A stretch of DNA of 64,000 nt from Struthio camelus (taxonomy: Eukaryota; Chordata; Aves; Struthioniformes; Struthionidae): NCBI RefSeq assembly GCF_040807025.1, contig NC_090946.1, positions 80,784,641 through 80,848,640 of the forward strand. Direction: 5' to 3'. The position numbers and the translations under genes are program-made. Below, in pieces: positions 1 to 49,379 of the stretch. The notes beneath the pieces were generated by a model. The model made no database searches. It was not told the origin of the DNA and saw only the letters and a list, made by a program, of their open reading frames with translations. Position 1 is the stretch's first letter. Each line of letters starts with the position of its first letter.

Positions 1-950
1 CATAGGTATTAGGTGCTTAGTGCATGGTGCAGTGTCACATCACATCGTATGGATTGGGAGCTGGCACACTGGTAGAGCTCCAGAAGTTGTTGTCTGGAAG
101 TGGTGATCAAAATGAGGCTGAACTGAGGCTGGTTTGTCTTCACAAGAAGGGATGAAGTAGGTGTCTTGACGCTCGTGTGATCAGGGCTAACAGCCTGGGT
201 TAAGCTAACCCAATCTAGGTCAGGACAGAGTCTCTCCTTGGGGCAGATCGACAGGATCTTTTGCAGCATAAGGCACAGCCAAGTCCCCGCAGTCACTCAG
301 CATCTCCCATGAGGACTCGGCCTTTGCAGGACTCTGGGACATGCTGCTGCCTCAGTTTCCCCTTCTCCCCCCTCCTTGTGGCACAGCATATCTGCAGGCT
401 TTGGTCTCCTACAAGAGGTCTGAAGTTTGTGGCAGGGAGCAGAAGGGTTTTGTGGCTTGCAGGAGATGGGGTATGTGGAGTCGATGCTCTGGAGATCTTC
501 TGGACCACATCTCTTCCACAGCAACTCTACAGCCCCTTTCAGTCTGTGCTCCTCAGCTCAGGGAGCCGGGAGAGGGTGCGAGCTAAGGCTGCTGCTTGCA
601 GCTCCTCACCATCCTCCCAGGACCTATATCCCCAGGGCGGGTTGAGGACATTTAGCCACCAGCACTTCAGTGAACTCCTCTGTGAACCTGTGCCTCTGGT
701 TACTTGGCTCCCTGAAAAGTTAAAGGTGCATTGGTTTTTGTTTCCTGGAGACCTGAGGGAGGCTGTAGCTGTTTCTCTTCCTTCATTCGCTTCACTGGCC
801 ACATACAACTTTGTTCAGGGCGTGAACGAATCCTCTGTGCAGGGTAGCACTGAATGGAAATGGCAAGGGTCCCTCTTTGATGACTGGCCACCAGCTCTGT
901 GAGCCTGGTGCTGCTAGTTAGGGAAGTCTGAGTCCTCACCCTGTGCTGCA

Positions 951-990
951 GGCTCGTGTTTGGAGGGACAGGCTTGTGTTTGGAGGGGCA
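951..990. repeat. 20-bp tandem duplication
   Basis: Two copies of GGCTCGTGTTTGGAGGGACA lie directly adjacent, differing at two positions (C/T and A/G). This is a small local duplication with no evident function. Confidence 0.85.
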
Positions 991-3791
991 GGGTCAGCTC
1001 TCCTGATGGCCTAGGCAGCAGCTCCAACGCAGAGCTCCTGCTTTCTGCTCATAGGCAGCTCTGAATCCTGAAGTCAGGCTCTCATGCCTGGAACGGAAAG
1101 CCAATTAGCAGTAGTTTAGCTTCATCAACTTTCTGATTTAATGCAAGTTTTAATTAAACATCCCATTTTAATTAGTCGGGCATCACATACAGTAAGCTTG
1201 CCTCAAGATTCAAAGACTATAGGTTCTATGCTATAATTAAAGGAAAGTAGCACATGACTTCAACTCCAGCATCTGTGGCAGCTCCTCATCCTTTCAAGGG
1301 TACAAGCAGAATGGGGAATGGCATCTTTTCTCGCCATGGCTCATTCCTCTTCTCTTTTGCTTCATTATGGTAGCCTCACTGCCCACATTCAGATACTTCC
1401 TCCTGGAGGTTAACAGCCCTTGTTCCAGTAGAGGAAGTGGCTATGAGATGACCTGGTTGAAAGGAGAGAAGACACAGGAGCTGGTCGCAACAGTTAGGAT
1501 GTCAGAACAGGTCCTGGAGTCCTCAGCCGAAGGCCGAGAGCGCTTTCAGGGTGAGTTTTCTGTCCGAGGGTAATAGAGAGCACTTACCCATCCATGACAA
1601 ATGTGGAGGTGCAGTCATCTGTATAGTCGCAGGTGCAAATGGCGTTTGCAAAGGGCATGGCTTGCAACAACACAGAGGAGATGGTTTTCACAGGGTGTGC
1701 AGTGAAGCTATGAACTTCTTGGGATAGGACCCTGTGAACGGTAAAAGCTCATGTTGGCCCAAGACAAGACTGGACAGTTCTGAGGAAGAGAAATCCAAGG
1801 AGGGTTACACAGCTTGCACAGAAGTTGTGCCCACCTGATGAGATTCCTGAGCTGCAAATTGGTGGAGGCTGGAGGAGCACTTAGAGAGGTGTCATACGCA
1901 CTCTTTTTACCCTCATAACTCTTCCCTAGAGATTTGCTACTGACCACTGTTGTACAGAAGATGCTGCACTTAGGTGTACGCTTGGCCTTACCTTGAACAA
2001 AAATGAACTTTGCTTGATCTCATTTGAACTGAACAACCTTTTAACGTCAGCAAAGGCTTGCTTTCTCGCATGGAGGTGCAGCCACTCAGGGCTGGGAAAC
2101 AGGCAACGCAGAGCTGTGCAGTTCCTGGGTGTAAAGGGGCTGTGGTTGCTTCCAGCTGGCAGGAGGACCTGGGCTAGCAATTATTTTTCAGCTTCCAGAG
2201 GAGCCCTCCTCTCCATGAGACTGGTGTCTCTCCTGACTACTTTAGGCATGTTGTCTAGTGTCACAGCCTGCAAACGAATTGGGTTTGAAATGAGAACAAC
2301 TGTTCCTCACTCTTGTTGCTGGCTAACGCCAGCTAACTTCAGACTTCTCGGTATGCCAGATGGAGCAGTCACACAGAGCTGAGTCCTGCAAACCCAGCAT
2401 TCAACACTAAGCGAGACCCAACACATCCGAAAATAACAGGCCCAACTCCCTTCTCACCTCAGAGTAAACCTGGAGGAGCTCCGTTGCCGGTAGCTGGGTT
2501 AAACTGGAGGAAAACCAAACCAGCTCTGCCTGAGAGATGGTGCAAAGTTTAAAATGGTGCTTTTCTTGGTTTCTCGTAACTGCTCCCGCTGCCAGGAGGC
2601 GGTTGCAGCCCTGCTGATGCACCAGCCTTCTGCACCCAACTGCACTCATCCACGTGCTGGGACAACAGAAAATCAAAGCCTGACAGAAATCCCTTTGTCA
2701 GCTCTGCCTGAGAAGGAGGGTAACGGAGCTATTAGTGAGCACAAGAAAGGGAATGGATTCTCTCGTAAGTGCTCCAGGGACAGAGATTTAAATGCTTAAC
2801 TCCCATTAATGCTAATGTGCATTTACAGAGGTCCCCTCTTGCTGCCTTGAAACAAGAGCATTGGAAAAAGAGGCCAGCTTTCTGGAAAGAACAAATTCAT
2901 TTGATTTTAAGAGCAAGCTAAATAGAATTTGTCTTCATTTCACACTCATTAATTCCACTGCCTATGCTAGCTATGGGGGAGACTGCTCCCATCCCCTCTG
3001 CTCTCAGCATCCCTCCTGCTCTTACCCCCAAGACCTCTTCCTGGTATGAGCCTTCATTGCCCCCATCCTCCCCCTCACTCATCCTCCCTAGATCTTCATC
3101 CCATGTTCCTCTGTGGAGCGCTCACACACACCAGCTGCCAAGTTCATTTCTTGTGGAGAACCTGTGACTCTGCTTCACGTGGCTGGTGATTAAATCCTTC
3201 TCCGAAACGACAGGCTGCATTAAGGCTTGGGTTTGTTCCAAGGGTAGTGGCTTTTCAGGAAGGTACCACTAGAATTTATAGGCCCAATCAGTCATTTGAC
3301 TCCTCTCTGCAGCCCCTGGCTTATTAACATAATAACAAAAAACAGAAGGACCTGTTTTTTCTGTGCAGTGTGATTATGAATCATGTTGTCAACATGCCTG
3401 TAACACAGCCCATAATGGGTGCATTCAGGCATGCCTTCGAGTCCCTGCGCTCATTCTCGTACGCGCTTCGTTGTCACACGGCGTTCAATAACATCGTTTA
3501 ATGGACTAACTGTGATGGTTTGCAGCTCGGCATCCTCACGCGGGTGGCACTTGCCATCAGCAGCACCGGTGCAGCAGGAGAGCTAGGCAGAGGTTTTCCT
3601 GGGAAGCACTTCGCAGAGAGTGCTGGGATGGGGAGATGATGGGGTAGTTCATTGTTGTGGGCTGTGCAGATTCAGAGCTCTCCCGGTTGGAAAACCACAT
3701 GCCTGGGAGGCACTTGGAAGCCCGGAGATGTGCCCAAGGTGCTGCTGCCAGCCAGCATCAGCCTAGTTAACCAGCCCCTGTGTGCTCACAG

Positions 3792-3863
3792 CTGGACCTG
3801 GATGAGGATGAAGAGGAGGATGACGAGGAGTTTTTGAGGAGCTATTTCAAGGGCCTTATGTAG
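3792..3863 (+). other. Acidic exon-like segment in TRIM9 intron 1 (unproven)
   Basis: After an acceptor-like GTGCTCACAG the DNA reads as 23 codons and a TAG: LDLDEDEEEDDEEF followed by LRSYFKGLM. Its phase (0) matches the donor phase expected for TRIM9 exon 1, so it could act as an alternative last exon. The upstream pyrimidine tract is weak, and the purine-rich core may simply be low-complexity DNA. Confidence 0.2.
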
Positions 3864-6819
3864 GAGCATCCCCGTATGTGGGGAAACAGGCACAGCTGGA
3901 GGGAGAGGTCTGCCCACCTGCACTGGGAGAGCCTCAGCATGACACCGAGTCTTTCTGGAGATTGACACAAAGCTCATGCAGGTGCAAAACCAAACCCCAG
4001 AGCTCCCATATCCAGTAAAAGGCCTGTGGCCACCCATAAATAGGAAATGGCACCGTGCACCGACTTTGCACAGGCAGATCAACCTGTGCTGGCTCTTCCT
4101 GCATGTTGCTGTGAACTGGGCTTGCCAGCGTTGGTGCCCCATTCTCCACTGCAGGGGCAAGGGTGTTCAGTGTGCACATTATGAGCACCAGTGGTTAGAA
4201 AAAGTAAGGTTTCCTGACTGTTACATAAACTTGTCGTTCCCAGTGTAGGCACTGATGGCATCAAGAACATCTTGAACAAGGGGAAGGGGTGAATTGAAGG
4301 AGACTGGTGCTGTCCAAGGTGAAAGAGCTACGCAGCGAAGCTTGCATGGACACTGCATACCGGCACTGTAGAGCTCTTAATAAATTTTAAGAGCACATTT
4401 AAAATGGTTTCCCATTAGGACAGCCTCAAAGAGTTATGCTGATATCAAGATCTCCTTTCTGAAATTTATGTTGAAATAAAAAAGCCTTTCAAACACTTTA
4501 TTAAAGGAAAAACGCCTGCCATGCTGCAATTTTAATGAGGAGCTTGTAAACATAACAAATTCATGCTGCTTTTCCCTATTAATTGCCCACGTTGTCGAAG
4601 AGCAGGGCCCTTCAGCGCTCACTTCTCAAACCACCGCCCTGTGCTCTGCAGGGCCGCGGTGCTAACTCCGATCGCAAGCTCTGTTCCCCGGTGTCATCCG
4701 CTCCGTGCACGCGTTCCCCGCCTGTGGAACTGAGCGTGCTCAAGGTCCTGACCCGCCACGAGGGGAGAGAGTGGCATGCAAGAAAGGCCATTGCTAAGGG
4801 CAATGTGATGGAGAGGAGAAAGACTGCACTTCCAGGTCCTTTGGGAGAGGGGGGGGAAGGAGACAGGCGGACATGGGACAAGAAGCCTCTTTCTCTGGCC
4901 ACACCATGAGTCCAGAGCATGAACCAAGGGGCTGGCCCAGTGCCAACGTGGGTGCCTCCATGAACAGGGAGTCCGGCTGGCCTGGCTGTGTGCAGCTAGC
5001 CCAGTCGCCCTGTGCTGTGCCGGGAGACGCCCTGTCTCCCGCAGCCTCCTCACACGCCCCCGATTTCCACCTCTCCAAGAGGGAGATCTCAGCAGCGTGC
5101 CTTTCTCCTCTGGCCTTCGCTCGGAGAGGGGAGGGAGGGGAGACGGGGAGGCCTGCTGAGCTGACTTAGCAATCCCATTTTTATTAGAGATGCATTCGCT
5201 GATTAGCTCCACATCCTAGTGACTTGGGCACAATAAATTACAAAGGAAATGCAGAAATCACTAGGGTTATACTAAAGTCTCCTAGGAAAGCAGCACTAAG
5301 GTCATTTTCTGGGCCATTAAATGGCTGTCATTCGTTTGCTATCTAGTTTCTTTGATACCAATTCATTTTTTCTTAATTTCAGCCCTTCTGCATAAAGGGG
5401 GCAGGTGCCAGCCCAGAGCCACGGTCCTGACCGCAGGAGGGACAGTCACATAAAACTCCACGCAGGGCTGATTCAGAGCAAGCGGGGGAGAAATCCAGCT
5501 AATACCTGTCCCCTCTGCTGCAGCGTTTGCCCCTAATGCTCCAGCACCTCATAAGATCGCTCAGTAACAACCCAAAGCCCATGCCAAATTACTTGTCACC
5601 ATCAGCAAATCTGGGTTGTCCCCGCTCAAGAGATGCAGCCATCCCATGTTACAGCTGCTGTCTTTTATCGGGCCCACACGAGCTCCTTGGGGCTGACAGC
5701 AGCTCCTCATGTGAAACACAGCCTGGTTTGGCTCACAAATGGGCCCTTCGGGGTCAGCACAGGACAAAGATTTCACAGTTGGCATTTTACTTCTTTTCTT
5801 GATGGGTGCATTTTGCCAAGCAGTATGAAAGTCTTCCAGAAACACAGTTGGGTGTGATATGGTGAGCATGGCCGCTGGAGTCGTAAATTACCGTGCAGCC
5901 GCCCCTCTGGGGAGCAGAAACCTTTTTGGGTGGAACTGCCCCATGACCAGACACCCATGGTCCCACTGCACAGAAGGAGTTCTCAGGAGTTTTTTGGCTG
6001 AAAGATCTTGCCTCAAAACCTGCATGGTGTGTGCAGGCAATTTGCAGCCAGTGAAAAGAGGCAAAATCTCTCATAGAGGTAAATTGTCACGGATATTTGG
6101 CCAGCTTTTGGGGTAATAACTCTTACTGAAATTACAGCAAAAGGGGAGGACTCCTGAGTTAATCTTTGGAAAGTGCCATGAAAAAGAAAAAGCATAAGAC
6201 ACGATCATTATTATTGGCATGTTATGCCACTCCACTCAGCTCAGCATTAGTTGGAGCAGACTGTGGATGTGCGCTCCCATGCTAAGAGCCGTAGTGCTGG
6301 GAGAGGAAGGGGCAGTCAGTATTTTGCATGCTCTGCCTTAGCTTTCCGGTGCATCTTGGGGTATTTCCCTTCCAGTTTGGGTGGCCTGACCTCCCCCTCA
6401 CTCCCTGTGCCTTTTTGCTGGCTGTCCTCAGCAGGGCCAGCCAAAGGGGAAGATCAGATGGCAGGAGCAGGACAGGTCAGATCCTACAGGATTTTTGGTG
6501 TCCGACTCCTGGAGGGCACACAGAAGCCGTGGGAGTTAGTGACTTTGAGACTCGATGGATGTGACTCGTCGGTGACCACGCAGGGAAGCCTGTGGAGGAG
6601 ATGGAGACTGAATCTCTCTCTCCTAACTCCAGGGCATCTGTGATGACAGCTGACCTCCTTTTCCTCTCCTTACACTCAGGGCACCAGGGGCAGAAAGACA
6701 CTTTGGCAGGTTGCCAAAGGCTGCACACCCTGGAGAGGCAGATCTTGGACTGCAGTCAATCCCCAGCTCCGGTCTCACAGGCAGCCCCGTAAACACCAGC
6801 TCCTCCAGCTCAACGATGA

Positions 6820-43699
<36,880 letters not shown>

Positions 43700-45755
43700 G
43701 GACGCTCGTGGGGCCGGCCGCCTCTTCGCAGGATGAGCTAAGCCAGCCCGTTTCCTCCTTCAGGAAGAGGCCTGCTGATGAGCTGGAAGATCTTTGCTCA
43801 GCTGGTAACTGGAGACCAGGGGAAACAAAAAGGGAAAGAAGAAACTGGCTTTTGGCAGTCTTTGTTCTCCACCCTCCAGCACCTCCAGCGCTGTCCTATG
43901 TGTGTATGCTTTGCTGTTTAGCTCTTTTGGCTGATGAAGTACCTAGGTAGCCTGAGATATTACTCTGTGTCTGCTTTTAGGTTTAGTTTTATTTATTTGA
44001 TTTGGGGTTTTTTAGGGGGGAGGTGGGGGCAGTTTTGTTTCGTTTCAAAGAGAGCTTTTAGTTCCCTCGCCACATTGTGGTTAGCCGCGTGCCCTGCCGC
44101 CGCTGCAGCTGGAAACGGGCTGACCACCGCAGAGCGAGACTCCTACCAGGCGGAGGAAGGGTCTGTACCGAGAAACCGCGGAGGGATGTGGGGAGGGACC
44201 CCTGCGACAGGAACGCTTTTGCCCATGCCAGTCACATTACTTTGCAGGCTCTTTCTTTCCCTGTGGCCTTTCTTGCAGAGCACCCTCAGTCACGTTTGTA
44301 GACGTTGGTCTTGGATTACCAGTGAGTCTCCAGAGCCCGGTGGGACGCACCACTGCCGAGCTGGTCACACCGGCTCAGGCGTACAGCGCCCGTCTGCATT
44401 TTTCCCACGCACCCACCCCTGCCCACACACTCCCGTACAGCCGTCGGGTGATTTTGCCAAGCCGTGGTTAGACTGCCCGTAGTTAAGCTTGAGATCGGTC
44501 GGAGGCGAGAGTTGCATTTCGGCTGTGATTATCGCTGGGTTCCCGCAGAATCGTGGGTCATTGACCGAAATGCCTGGGTCTGCCGCTGGTCATCGCCGAG
44601 GTGTTGCTGTGCAGCTCGCTCGGCGGACCAGGGAGTTGGCCCGTCCCCAGCTGCTCCCAGTCCCGACATCCTCCGACCCTGAAACACGCGCTCGGCGCCT
44701 GCTCCGCGGCTCTCCCCCGGCTCCCTGCGAACCAGTGCCAGCAAACAACGCCACAGCCATACGCCGGAGAGCCCTCGCTCGGCTCTCTGGAGATTAGCGT
44801 TTATTTTTTTATAGTTGCCGTATAAAAACCTAGCCTTAAATACTACCTGATAGTGTCCTTTCTTTCACAGGAGAATTCATTGTGCAGCCAGGGTCTGACC
44901 GGGAGCCCGGGGACGGGGACGGGGACGGGGAGGGAGCAGAGCTGGCCACAGCCCTGCCGCTCACTCAGGAATACCTGCTCCTTGCCATGCCTACCTGTGC
45001 CTGCTGTCACCAGCAGTTACCGTCAGTCTCCACTCAAACGCTGTCACTCTCTGGTAATTCAGGCGAACGCTACACACAGAAAGGACAGGTCGTTAGCGCC
45101 GTGCCCAGCGCCAGAGCGTTGGCTTCTTGGTTCTGTAACGAGAGAGACAGACTGCACGCGCGTGCTCCTAGGCTTTTCTTACCGGTCATGTATCGTCTCT
45201 CTCTAGCTTAGCTCGCGGGGCTGGAGAAGGTGCCGGTTTGGTTGCCCGACGTTTGCCAGCGCGCCAAGCGAAGGAGCGGGTCGGAAAGCTGTCGTGAGTC
45301 GAGGTGGTGGAGGGGTGGGGGGGCCTAAAGGAACGGCAGTCCGGCAGAACGACATGGTGTAAATAGACGATCATTCCCTCTCGGCGTGCCCTCTGTTTAG
45401 AACGGTCTCGTTCGTTACCTAGTTGCTCTAGTATTGAGTTTACCTAATTTATTGAATGGGTGCTATCTTGTTCATGGACACCGATCGGTTTCTCGGAGCT
45501 GCAGAAGAGCCGCGTTGCGGGACAACGCCGAGCAGCTCGTCGGTTAATCCCGTGGGAGCCTCAGTGGCCGGGTCACTCTGGACTCATTTCTCAGCCGTTA
45601 TTCCAGTTCTTGATGATGTTCATGGTGCTTATTAGACTCCTAGTGACTTGTAACATGTAGTTCCCACTGTACTGCAATGATAGCTGCATACAGCTGCTGT
45701 ACTAAAGACAAGTGTCATGTTTGCTGTTCTAATAAAGGACTTTTATGACAGACCG
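43700..45755 (+). other. TRIM9: TRIM9 3' untranslated region (extent inferred)
   Basis: There is no convincing coding frame here. The region becomes AT-richer towards its end and closes with an AATAAA at 45731-45736. It includes a short G-rich tract at about 44914-44935 (repeated GGGGAC) and an imperfect stem-loop at 45669-45702. The 3' boundary is inferred from the poly(A) signal only. Confidence 0.6.
45731..45736 (+). promoter_or_regulatory. Probable TRIM9 polyadenylation signal
   Basis: A canonical AATAAA stands about 2 kb after the TRIM9 stop, preceded by a low-GC stretch and just before the switch to GC-rich intergenic DNA. No other strong hexamer was noticed between the stop and this point. 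Confidence 0.6.
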
Positions 45756-48700
45756 GCGAGGCTTTCCAGAGCATCTCTGCACCTCTTCAGCCCCCTGCTT
45801 GGATTTCCGTCTCGTCCCCCCGGCGCTGGGCGCCCTGGGGCCCGGCAGCTCCCGCCTTTGCAGCCCATGCCCGGACCCGCAGAAGAGGAAGACCGCGGCC
45901 CTGCGGGCAACCGTGCCGGCAAAGCCGGGGCTGCACTGCTCACGCTGCACCAAGCCCGGGGTTTTACTCCCGCTAATTGAGGACCATTTAATTACATGGG
46001 AACGCAGCCCGGCGGCGGGTATTAATTGCCCCCAGGCAGCCCACACTCTCTCCCGCTTTGTCACCTAATTACACAGTCGTGGGGACTTCCACTTCCCAAA
46101 TTGCAGGGCTGCGCTACATGATGAGCGTTTTATGGGCTCAATAAGCATAATCAGTCGCCAAGCCGAACGCGCGGGCGGGCGGCCTCATCCGAAGCTGGCT
46201 AAGGCGCAGAGCTAGCCCTGGGTGCTCAGCTCACCAGCCCCCGGGGATTTTCCAAGTCCTTCAAGACGATGCCAATTCGGAGAGGGTATCTGGGTCTTAG
46301 ACCGAACGTGTAGCTGCTGCCTCTTCCAGCCACGTCCGTGGGCTTGCAAAGGCGCGCGCACGTGTGCGTGTGTTCGGGTGTTCAAAGCGCCAGGCCTGTA
46401 GCGAGGTGCGGGGAGGGCGCTGGGGACCCGGCTGCTACCCAGGAAAAGCAGTTTCCCGAGTGCGCCGCAGCGGCCGTCGGTGAGGGCGCCGCGCCGCCGA
46501 GCTGCCAGGCACGGGAGCGGCGTTTCTGCGCTTCCCCTGCTTCGGCCTAGCTGGTCCCGTCAAACACGCCGCTAATGAGAACATAATGAACGAGCTGTCG
46601 CTTGTAAATGAGATTCCTAATTATTTTTGCAGGGTGCTGATTGTCATGTGTGATGCTCGCCGCTTATCTCGGTGGCGCAGCGCCGTCTCTTAATTGCCCG
46701 GTGGCTCACGCGGGTTCCCGGAGACGAGGGGATAAATAGCTGCTGTGAAACGCCAGGCAGGCTGCGAAGCCCCGCGGCCGAGAAGAGGGAAAAGCGTGAA
46801 TTGAGCTGGTCAGAAAGTTTCCCCCTTAGCAGCCCGTGCCTGCTCCACCGGGAGCCGGTGGGCGACGCGCGGCCCGACGGCAGGTAGGCGCGGGGTCCGG
46901 CAGCCCAGCGCCCAAACCGGGGTACCCCTGGGGCCGAGCAGAGCACGAGCCGGGCTCGATGCACTTGTCTCCTGGGCCGTTTGCCTTAGCCTGAAACACG
47001 AAAAGCACTTAAGGCTTTTAGCCGGTTTGGCATGACGAGGCGGCGAGGAAAAGCCATCTCATCCCGGCAGCGCTCGCGGGGGCGGCAGCGCCGGCGCAGC
47101 CCCGCAGGGCAGGGCAGGGGCGAATTTCCCTCCTCGCCTGGAGGAAGGCCCCGGGCGCTGATTTCCAGCCCCGCTCCCACGGGGACGGGGGCTGCGGAGC
47201 ATCCACGGGTGCAAGCCCCATGGCCCAGCCCCAAACGGCCACCTGCAGCGGTGCCCCCCGCCCCGCGGGCCCTTGCAAGACTTCTCCGGTTTTTCGGGCA
47301 TGCCGCTGGATTTTCAAACCCAGCTCGCGCTGCCGTCGTACATCAGAAACCAGGGAAGCAAAGAGGGAGCAAGGCATCGCTACGCGGCACCGCTCGGACT
47401 GGGGCCGTTTCTAAAGCAGCGGCAAACGCGATTCCCTCGGAGGCCTGAGAAGGGCTTGTTGTCAGATCGATATTAATGTCTGCTTTACGTTTTGTAAGAC
47501 TGCCCCAAGACAGAGCTTTAAAATGTAAGGCCTCTGAGCTCATTATGGGATTGAGTCCAGGGCTAAAGAAAAACGCTACAGCGGGAAGCGGTTGCATTAA
47601 TTGCATTAATGGCTCAGGCTGATGCTCGTCCTTTCCAGAGAGGGACCCTGCCCTGGACTCTGGGCATACGGGAAATTGCATCCTGCGCCCCGGTAAGCCA
47701 CGCGCCGGGGGGAAAACCCCTCCGTGCAGCCCGACTTACCTGGCTAAGGATATGATCTATACCTGTGGCAGGATTTCGGCTGTGCTCGGAAACGTGGTCA
47801 AACCCAGCACGGTTTGCAAAACGGGGAGGCCGCACGCTGCGTCTCAGCTGCAGCTTTCGCTCGGCCCCCTGCAAGGCTGGAGGCCTTTTTGGGCTGGGGC
47901 TCCGCTCCTGCGCCCAGGCTGAGCAGCGCTCGGAGCGCTTGGCGCAGCTTTCCCTGCCGTTGCGGCGAGCGCAGGAGGCCAGGTCCACGGGGTGCTCAGG
48001 ACCTTCCTCGATGTGCTCAGTACCCACTGGAGGGGTTCTTTAATCCTGCACAATCAAGTTCCTTAAAATGATATCGGTGCTCTTCACTCCTAGCTCTCCC
48101 CTGCTGCGTTTTAAGGTAACGCGGGAGCAACCCACAGCCTGGGCGCACAGGGAACAGCCTGGGAGCGTTTTCCCTCCACAGGCAGCTTGCTCGGTTCTTT
48201 CCCTTTGGCAGGAGCATAAGGAAGCAAACAGGTGAACTCTGTTTCCCGCAGGAACAGCACCCGACCGAAACCACGCCGAGAAGCTCCAACAAGATGCCTT
48301 GGAGCCCAGCGACCCCCAAAGGGCCGGGGCGACGTGGGGTCCCCTTGCACAGAGCCGTGCTCACTATCACAGAGGAAACCACCACTTGCAACAGGCAGCT
48401 TTAAATACCCGTTTAACCGTCAGCCACTTCCTCACCCTGCGTTCAGCAAGGCCGGGAGGTGGTCACCTCCCCGCAGGCGCAGCTAGCGTTGCAACGCGCC
48501 GCATCGCAATGCAGAATTACTGCGGGTTTAAAGCACTGCTGCGAGTTAAAGGACACGCTGTCCTTGCCATCTTGAACACCATTTCCAGGCAGCGAGCCTC
48601 TCTCCGGCCTAGAGTTAGTGTCTGCTAGGAAATGATGCCTAAGCTCCCAAGCAGACAATAATCCTTTAATTTGTTCAGCGAGAAATTAGGGCGGCTGGCT

Positions 48701-48970
48701 ACGTTCCTTCCTTTCCCCGTCGGCCGCGAGCGGTTCCCACGCTGCTCCCCGGGAACGCCGAGGACGGAGCGCTCGGCCCGGAGCGGTGCCCCAGGCAGAG
48801 CCCGGCCGGCCACCGCGGGATTTCGCTGGGAATCAGCAGAGCCCTGGCCTCGCAGGCACCGTGTTCGCCCCGCCGGGCTGCAGCGAGGTTTCGCCGTCGC
48901 AGCGACCCGCTTTCCTTGCTGGGCCACTGCTGGGGCGGTTCAGCTCTGCAGACGCGGGCAGGGAAAGGAC
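45756..48970. other. TRIM9-PYGL intergenic region, left half
   Basis: There is no supported gene. GC-rich DNA is interrupted by AT-rich islands at about 45975-46160, 46565-46650 and 47465-47610 with TTTAATTAC, TATTAATTGC, CCTAATTACAC, CCTAATTATT and GCATTAATTGCATTAATGG. All open frames here are GC-driven shadows without splice or homology support. A promoter or non-coding RNA cannot be excluded. Confidence 0.65.
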
Positions 48971-48974
48971 GCAG

Positions 48975-49295
48975 GCTGCGCGGGGCGGGAGCTGCGCGGG
49001 GCGGCGCTGCGCGGGGCCGGGTGCTGCGCGGGGCCGGGTGCTGCGCGGGGCGGCGCTGCGCGGGGTGGCGCTGCGCGGGGCGGGTGCTGCGCGGGGCGGG
49101 AGCTGCGCGGGGCGGCGCTGCGCGGGGCGGCGCTGCGCGGGGTGGGAGCTGCGCGGAGCGGGAGCTGCGCGGGGCGGCGCTGCGCGGGGTGGCGCTGCGC
49201 GGGGCGGTGCTGCGCGGGGCGGGAGCTGCGCGGGCCGGACGCTGCGCGGGGCGGGTGCTGCGCGGGGCGGCGCTGCGCGGGGCCGGACGCTGCGC
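48975..49295. repeat. G-rich minisatellite, 15-17-bp unit
   Basis: About twenty imperfect copies of GCTGCGCGGGGCGG plus one to three variable bases (GGA, CGGGT, CGC) lie head to tail. The + strand has many runs of four G, so G-quadruplex formation is likely. The open frames translated from it (alanine/glycine/arginine repeats on both strands) are not genes. Confidence 0.95.
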
Positions 49296-49379
49296 ACCCG
49301 GCTCCCGGCTCAGCGCGCCGGGGAGGCGGCAGCGCAGCGCAGCGCAGCGCCGGGACGGCTGCGCGCAGCCCGGCGTGTC

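Noticed and set aside
261-902. 213-codon + strand open frame in TRIM9 intron 1
   Set aside because: No domain, family resemblance, splice context or compositional sign of coding was visible. Chance open frame.
4694-5212. 172-codon minus-strand open frame
   Set aside because: Low-complexity Ser/Pro/Arg content in locally GC-rich DNA with no recognisable motif. Overlapping frames of similar length exist on both strands.
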